Shown here: one piece after another, positions 58,641-64,000 of the stretch
How the letters are laid out: the number at the start of each line of letters is the position of its first letter
Numbering within the stretch: the first letter of the stretch is position 1
Assembly: GCA_964035575.1 (NCBI GenBank)
Contig: OZ037834.1
Coordinates: 713,598-777,597, forward strand
DNA from: Rhynchopus sp. YZ270_cl-10
Lineage: Eukaryota > Euglenozoa > Diplonemea > Diplonemida > Diplonemidae
DNA: 64,000 bases
Direction: 5' to 3'
Notes under the pieces: generated by a model
The model's input: the letters and a program-made list of their open reading frames with translations, nothing else
What the model was told of the DNA's origin: nothing
Database searches by the model: none
Made by a program: the position numbers and the translations under genes

Positions 58641-58735
58641 AATAAGAGGTTATGAGACGCTTGGGACGCTGCGAATTCAGTATGCAGAACTGGAAGGCAG
58701 TGTTGAAACCAGAAGATTACAGATGGTACTGTGTA

Positions 58736-58857
58736 CTGTGTACTGTGTACTGTGTACTGTGTACTGTGTACTGTGTACTGTGTACTGTGTACTGTGTACT
58801 GTGTACTGTGTACTGTGTACTGTGTACTGTGTACTGTGTACTGTGTACTGTGTACTG
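58736..58857. repeat. 7-bp microsatellite (GTACTGT)n
   Basis: About 17 perfect copies. Confidence 0.97.
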
Positions 58858-58874
58858 CGTGTTCCTTCAAAGAC

Positions 58875-58990
58875 CTGTACAAAAATTTCACGGCCGTTGT
58901 TTTTTTTTAACGGCCGTGAAATTTTTGTACATAAGAAAGGCGCTTTTTTTTCACGGCCGTTTTTTTTTATTTTTCACGGCAACGACGGCA
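58875..58990. repeat. Perfect hairpin with CACGGCCGTT arms
   Basis: GTACAAAAATTTCACGGCCG and its inverse are separated by a T-run (58877-58931). Two more CACGGCCGT/CACGGC sites follow. Same motif family as 57480-57605. Confidence 0.75.
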
Positions 58991-59324
58991 GTGGGTCGAG
59001 CATTTTTTTTTCATTTCCGTGACGTCCGTTTTACTTGTATGCCCCTTTCTCAGAAAAATTCCACTCCCCCCTTTTTTTGACCATCGCCCCACGAAATCCC
59101 AAAATCCCGAAAGTCAGCAATATCCCTGGTGCGCACAGCGTGCTCTACTCTTATAAGGGGTAGACGACGTCAGTGCTATGCACACGCGCCACACACACGC
59201 TTTTTCAAACATTGCTTGTTTTGTTCACCACATCTTCACAATAAAAAGCGGCCTTGCCTCCCCTCTGTTTTCCATCGCGACCCTGTTGTCCCAACACACC
59301 ACACTCTCACAGACAACTTGGAAG

Positions 59325-61730
59325 ATGTCGGGAAAGGGAGTTGCCGTGCCAGAGGAGGTGATTAAATGTTTGGAGTCAAGTGAGAAGCTCAGCAAAGTGG
59401 TGCGTCAATGCAAGGACGAAGGGATTCACCTGGAAGGCTACGACTTTTCCGGTGTGAACAACACAGTGCGAATTGTTCTCACCGGCCCGCAGTCTGCAGG
59501 GAAGTCCTCCTTGCTCGATGCAATGCTTGGCTTTCCATTCTCCCTGATCCTCAGCGGCACAGGCACGCGTCGCCCGATCCACCTCGTGTGCGAAACCAAG
59601 CCCGAGGGCGATGAGGAATTTTCAGTGGGGGGTACGAGTTACGCGTCACGCTCAGAGATGCAGGCGGCGGTGAAGGCTGCGAACGGGTCTGTGTTTTCGG
59701 AGGAGAAGCTCGACGTCCGCATCTGTTCCAAACATGTCCCGAACATTGCGGTGGTCGACCTGCCCGGGTTGAGATCTGTGGGAGAAGCGAATGAATTGGA
59801 GCTGATTAAAAAAATCACGAAAGACCACCTGGCGGAGGAGTCCAACTATATTGTGTGTGTGATTGGCGCACCAAATGATGCAGCTTCGTGGGGAGAATTG
59901 AACGACACCATGGGTCCGTTCCTCAAGGCCAACGCAGGGTGGGAGAAGCGAGTCATAATCATCGCCAACAGGTTTAACCTGCGGATGAACGAGAACAAGA
60001 CCCCGGCTCTGTGGAACGAGTATTTCCAGAATATGCGCAACTCCGGGACGGTGTTCGTGACAACCCTCGGGTACAGCAAGGACAAGTTATCTGAGGAAAG
60101 CTGGCAGGAGGACCTCGGCACTGTGCAGGAGAGGGACTCCAAGTACCTGAAGGATTTCATGGACAGCAACAACCTCTTGCACAACTCCGATTGGGACAAA
60201 GCAAACTGCGAGATGATGGGTTTGGACAGAATTCTCGCCCGGATCAACGACCTGCTAAGGGAGGGAGCGCTCTCGAAGGCTCAGCACAACCTGAGGGATG
60301 CGAACGAACTGACGAAGGACCTGAAAGCAAGCCAGCAGCGCATCCAGGACCAGCTGGCTGCAAACACGGAGGAGCAGATCATATCTTTGATGGAGAGGTA
60401 CGCGAAGGAGCTGGCCACGCACCTTCTTGCACTGCACGACAACAGAAGCATCGATGACAACTCGCGCTACACGAAGAACGAGTTCGCGAGCCCGCCTCGC
60501 AAGAAGTACACCCCGAGCCACCTTCCTGAAAACCTCAAGTGCAGCTTTTGGGATGACATGGAGAAGGTTTCCTGCGACAGCAACATTCTGATTCCACACA
60601 AGCAGGCGGAGAAGAAGATGTCCTCACAAGAGTTGAAGGACAGGCTGAATATGGAGACAGCAGGGAAGGAAAATGCAGAGCGCGTTCTAATCATGGCACA
60701 GTGGTACATTCTGAGCGCGAAAGTGGAGAAAGTGACTCGTGAAGACATCTGGGCGAGCGCAACGAACCAGCAGAGGAGGCCGGACGTGAACAAACTGGTG
60801 TGTAGCGGTGCTCGGAACCGTGTGGCGGAGCTAGGGGATATTGTCATCCCGTGGATGGCAGAGATGCTGCACCAAATGGAGGTGACGTACTACAACTTCG
60901 TTGAGGGGCACCTGCTGTCAGAGGAAGGCAGTTTCGCAAGGATGGCGAACCCAGAAGCCGTGAGTTTCCACGAAGCCCTGAGGGATGCGATTTTCAACAC
61001 CGTCTTGAGATCGAAGACAAAATCTTTTGCTGAGCGCTTCGGCAAGGAGGTGAATAACTGTCGCAAGTTCATGTCCCTCAACGCTGTAGAACGGGAGATG
61101 CTCGGCACGTTCATGGGGAACGGAAATAATGCAATCGTCATCCCGCAGGAACCAGCCAAGTATGAGCCGAGTGAGCAATTGCAAGCAGCGTTCAAAGATC
61201 CTGCTACGAAGTTGCAGGCGTCGGGGTCCGCAGTGCAGGCGGAGAAAAAGACTGACTTTGAAAACAACGAACGTCGCGCTGCCGTGCTTTCGCTGTTGCG
61301 CGTTGGGGACTCCAGCCAGAGTATTGTGAGCAAGCAGATCAATGCGGATGACTGGGTGTTGTCGGGGAACTTGAGTGCCATCAACAGAGCTCTGGTCGAA
61401 GTGACGCCTGATTACGTGGAAAATATGTCCCAGCGACTGTACGAGTCCTCTGCCAGGTACGTGTGCAGTTGGTTGGAGATGGAGTACTTTGCGAATGTGA
61501 TGCCACTGTTCACAGAGGATAATGACAACACGATCATAGGTGAGGTGAACAGCGCCGCCACTAAATTTATCCAAGCACATCGTGAACACCTGCTTCCCAT
61601 GTTCGGTGTGGACGATGACAAACTGCGCAACCAGCTGGAGCTCCTTGAATCAGCACTGAAGGCTGCCCTGCACCATTCCTCCGTGCAAACTGCCCTGCTA
61701 GCTTCCGCAACGGCACGCAAGGCTCGCTAA
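59325..61730 (+). CDS. Dynamin-superfamily GTPase
   Basis: Start chosen at ATG 59325 (GAAGATGTCGGG), because the P-loop then lies at the usual distance; an in-frame ATG at 59178 would add a 49-residue extension that looks like untranslated leader. The product is 801 residues. G1 is GPQSAGKSS (54-62), switch I has TGTGTRRP with the conserved Thr, G3 is DLPGL (145-149). The G4 position reads IANRFN (213-218) in place of the usual TKLD/TKPD, so base recognition may differ. The remaining about 500 residues are the helical middle/stalk and effector region. No PH domain, Pro-rich tail or membrane segment is visible, as in Drp- and Mx-like members. The expected role is GTP-driven membrane remodelling. 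Confidence 0.9.
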   Translation: MSGKGVAVPEEVIKCLESSEKLSKVVRQCKDEGIHLEGYDFSGVNNTVRIVLTGPQSAGKSSLLDAMLGFPFSLILSGTGTRRPIHLVCETKPEGDEEFSVGGTSYASRSEMQAAVKAANGSVFSEEKLDVRICSKHVPNIAVVDLPGLRSVGEANELELIKKITKDHLAEESNYIVCVIGAPNDAASWGELNDTMGPFLKANAGWEKRVIIIANRFNLRMNENKTPALWNEYFQNMRNSGTVFVTTLGYSKDKLSEESWQEDLGTVQERDSKYLKDFMDSNNLLHNSDWDKANCEMMGLDRILARINDLLREGALSKAQHNLRDANELTKDLKASQQRIQDQLAANTEEQIISLMERYAKELATHLLALHDNRSIDDNSRYTKNEFASPPRKKYTPSHLPENLKCSFWDDMEKVSCDSNILIPHKQAEKKMSSQELKDRLNMETAGKENAERVLIMAQWYILSAKVEKVTREDIWASATNQQRRPDVNKLVCSGARNRVAELGDIVIPWMAEMLHQMEVTYYNFVEGHLLSEEGSFARMANPEAVSFHEALRDAIFNTVLRSKTKSFAERFGKEVNNCRKFMSLNAVEREMLGTFMGNGNNAIVIPQEPAKYEPSEQLQAAFKDPATKLQASGSAVQAEKKTDFENNERRAAVLSLLRVGDSSQSIVSKQINADDWVLSGNLSAINRALVEVTPDYVENMSQRLYESSARYVCSWLEMEYFANVMPLFTEDNDNTIIGEVNSAATKFIQAHREHLLPMFGVDDDKLRNQLELLESALKAALHHSSVQTALLASATARKAR

Positions 61731-61925
61731 AATACAGAGGAAATGAAAACATATCTGAGTGTGCCCGAATTTTTGGTGTGAGCGATGTAAACACGACACA
61801 ACTTATCCACAGAAAAGTTTATGATTTTGTTCTTGCACACTCCACAAAATCCGGTGCGATCAACGACAATTCTTTTTTTGATTTTGTTTCTTTCTTTATC
61901 AGACTAGCTTAAACTCAGATAACAG

Positions 61926-62060
61926 TTTCTTTTTCTTTTTCTTTTTCCTTTTCTTTTTCTTTTTCTTTTTCTTTTTCTTTTTCTTTTTCTTTTTCTTTTT
62001 CTTTTTCTTTTTCTTTTTCTTTTTCTTTTTCTTTTTCTTTTTCTTTTTCTTTTTCTTTTT
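61926..62060. repeat. (TTTTTC)n microsatellite
   Basis: About 22 hexamer copies, 200 bp after the dynamin-family stop. Confidence 0.97.
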
Positions 62061-62067
62061 TTTTTTG

Positions 62068-62258
62068 TGTTATCAAAGCATTGACGTATAGAAATGGAAA
62101 ACGACGGATGGTGCGTACCCGCTTTAGCGTATTGTTTTTCCACTAACACCACTCACATTCATAAGTGAAAAACACAAACCTTTTGCGGTGCGATAAACGA
62201 AAAAGTGTTTTCTTTATTTCATTTAACTGTCATATCCTGAAGTCGTTTTCTATTTATT
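62068..62258. repeat. 190-bp repeat, copy 2
   Basis: Second copy of 7588-7777 with a handful of substitutions. Confidence 0.87.
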
Positions 62259-62259
62259 T

Positions 62260-62842
62260 ATTTTTTACGCGCGTACTAAAAAAAAAATCACGTATCCGCC
62301 TGTATTTGCGACTCAGGGATTGTGCTTTATTCGAGCCTCTCCCAGGATGCAACATTCCTGGACCATATTCGGATCTGATTCGCTCTATCTGTGCTTATTC
62401 CACCTGATTTGCAAAAAACGACAAATCCTCCCAACGCCTCCCAACGCCCTCCCAACACCCAGCTAGTTCAGGTGCTTATTTATTGACTGCGACGCGACAT
62501 CTGAGGACCCCGCGGTTCATGATGCGACGTTGATCATCATGACTCTGACACCACTGAAGGCTCTTGGGACCTAACGGACAGAGTCTTGTCCGTACCCATT
62601 TTCCCCACGTACCCCCTTGCAAACATGTATGCGTTTCCCTCCCAAGCCTTCGTTCAGTGCATCGTGAGTTATTGCAGTGGCCTACTCTGCCCCGTCCTTG
62701 TAACTGTATCCCATTTTCCCCCACCGCAACCCTTCGCTGTGTGTTGCACTCACCAGTAACACAAGCTCGACCCTGTCCCACCCCTTGTAACGTCCCTGTA
62801 GAGCTTGTACACATTCTCCCTCTCCCACCCATGTGTTGAGGA
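62260..62842. other. Non-coding stretch
   Basis: CCTCCCAACGCC is repeated near 62430-62450; otherwise no gene or repeat recognised. Confidence 0.4.
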
Positions 62843-62844
62843 CA

Positions 62845-63405
62845 GGGGAGAAGCTCTTAAGGGGCTTGCTGGTTTCAAAACCAGAACACGACTTTTTGCT
62901 GGTTTTTGGGGGGGTGTAAAAATGTGCTATTATAAGCGCATTTTTTTTGAAATGTTGCGCACCGTGGCTTCGCCAAAAAATTTTTGTTCAGCAAAATAGG
63001 AGGAAGTAAAATTTACAGAAACTGACGACAATTACTAACGATATGGTGCCATTTGCCTGATGTCAACATTTTTTAGAAATGTTGCGTGCCGTGGCTTTCG
63101 CCTGAAACCTTTGGGTGACATGCGAGAGGTGCTTCAGCAAACTCACATGCTTGAGGAAGAGACTCTATAACACAGCACTCTGCGATATCGTGCATCTTGC
63201 TTACTCCAGTTCCCATGGTGTCCAAAAAGGAGTTGCCGTGGACACAATGAGGAGTTGCACAAGCATGGCTATCAATACAACACGCTCAATTTTTTTCTGA
63301 TTTTGACGAACACCTCGTAGAAATTCAGGTGGAAAAAAATTTTTGTTTCTCAAACCAGCAAAACCAGCTTTTTTGTTTTTTGGACCCCCTTCAGAGCTTC
63401 TCCCC
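62845..63405. mobile_element. 0.56-kb inverted-repeat element, GGGGAGAAGCTCT ends
   Basis: GGGGAGAAGCTCTTAAGGGG at the left pairs with CCCCTTCAGAGCTTCTCCCC at the right (one mismatch), with inner CTGGTTT/AAACCAG repeats. Two GAAATGTTGCG...CCGTGGCTTCGCC blocks (62949 and 63075) are the reverse of those at 27210 and 42545. The target duplication is unclear (ACA). Confidence 0.68.
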
Positions 63406-63444
63406 ACAACAAACGAACACCAACAAAGAGACAGAAGTAACTTT

Positions 63445-63500
63445 TTTTGGTACACTGTTCACGAGAGGGCTTTGTATTTCAACTCTACTTTTTTTTAGGT
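63445..63500 (+). repeat. GGTACACTGTTCACGAGAGG element
   Basis: Followed by GCTTTGTATTTCAACTCT. Related copies are at 16617, 33611 and 37880; all share CACGAGAG with the loop of the CTAAGC hairpin element. Confidence 0.65.
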
Positions 63501-63940
63501 CCTGGGCTGGACCTTAAACTGCATCCGTGGGTTCGTTCCTCCAGAAACTCTATGAAGGTGTTGACCGCTCGAACCGATGTCTCCTACCTGAGAGATTACA
63601 AAACAGGAGGCGAGGAGGGGGTATGCGGGGCGTTTTGCCTTCAGGGTCTTTTTGTTTTTCAGCAACCCTGCCTCTTCTTTAAACTACTAGTGCATAGCCT
63701 TTGTCTTTCTTTTTGGGTATGCGGGACTCTCCCCCTTGTCCTCAGGGTGCTAAACGCCCCTGCCCCTGCCCCTTCCCTATGCAAAGTTGAACCCCTGAAG
63801 AAAACTCTGTTTTTTAGATAGTGCTTGCCGAATTACTCCCCCTGACTCATTCACTCAGGAACACTAATAATTCGAGCGATCAACGAAAAAATTTCTCTCC
63901 TTTTCTTGTTTTCGTTTCTTTGACTGAATACAGTCCCGGC
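63500..63940. other. Non-coding stretch
   Basis: No gene or repeat recognised. Confidence 0.4.
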
Positions 63941-63950
63941 CGATATCACG

Positions 63951-63996
63951 GACCGTCGAAATTATGGCCGAACCCAAAATCCGGCCATAATTTCGA
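63951..63996. repeat. Hairpin at the window edge
   Basis: GTCGAAATTATGGCCG and its perfect inverse around an 11-base loop. Probably the end of an element that continues beyond the window. Confidence 0.55.
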
Positions 63997-64000
63997 CATC

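Noticed and set aside
58397-59080. Open frames of TQYTVHS and VYCVLCT type
   Set aside because: Translations of the 7-bp microsatellite; no coding signal beyond it.
61904-62152. Lys/Arg-repeat frame on the minus strand
   Set aside because: Translation of the (TTTTTC)n run.

Overview
The window is nuclear DNA of a single-celled eukaryote. It has short phase-0 introns of the form GTATRY...CACAG, scrambled fragments of eukaryote-type LSU and SSU rRNA, and eukaryotic proteins: a soluble-adenylyl-cyclase-like protein, a dynamin-family GTPase, a TTC39 protein, phosphoglucomutase and B-box proteins. A long Val/Glu-rich IVEVP-repeat protein resembles alveolins and articulins, cytoskeletal proteins best known from alveolates and euglenoids. 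That is a hint, not a placement. I recognised no LTR element or virus-like element.

Layout. 1-7 kb: a LamG/zinc-metallopeptidase gene, then a phosphoglucomutase gene. A 770-bp segment, identical at every position I compared, lies in front of both; it carries the promoter, first coding exon and intron start of the phosphoglucomutase gene. 7-11 kb: repeats, a palindromic element and rRNA fossils. 11-15.2 kb: the three-exon IVEVP-repeat gene, whose first intron holds a 1.8-kb inverted-repeat element beginning eight bases after the donor. 17.3-22.5 kb: the cyclase-like gene. 22.6-34 kb: a dense field of DNA-transposon-like elements, including two hAT elements with perfect 8-bp target duplications, a TTAA-flanked piggyBac-like element filled with ~197-bp tandem repeats, and several palindromic elements. 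34.8-37.0 kb: a PDZ-TTC39 gene. 38.9-56.4 kb: three tandem paralogues (B-boxes, coiled coil, ubiquitin-like domain, 12 BspA-type leucine-rich repeats) separated by nested elements and 9-bp minisatellites. 59.3-61.7 kb: the dynamin-family gene. The rest is repeats.

All eight intact genes are on the + strand. Intergenic DNA has a recurring order: 3' flanks carry repeats with GGCAACTACACTACTCC-like or CTCTAGGGTGGCTACAC-like cores, and a 45-bp element with a CTAAGC/GCTTAG hairpin recurs eight times, once 30-70 bp before the cyclase-like start codon. The genes do not form one pathway. The tandem B-box/ubiquitin-like/LRR family is the strongest candidate for an undescribed system: its N-terminal two thirds are nearly invariant, while the C-terminus is either a charged coiled coil or a hydrophobic membrane tail, and an 8-base frame-changing length difference at the end of the LRRs separates the two forms.
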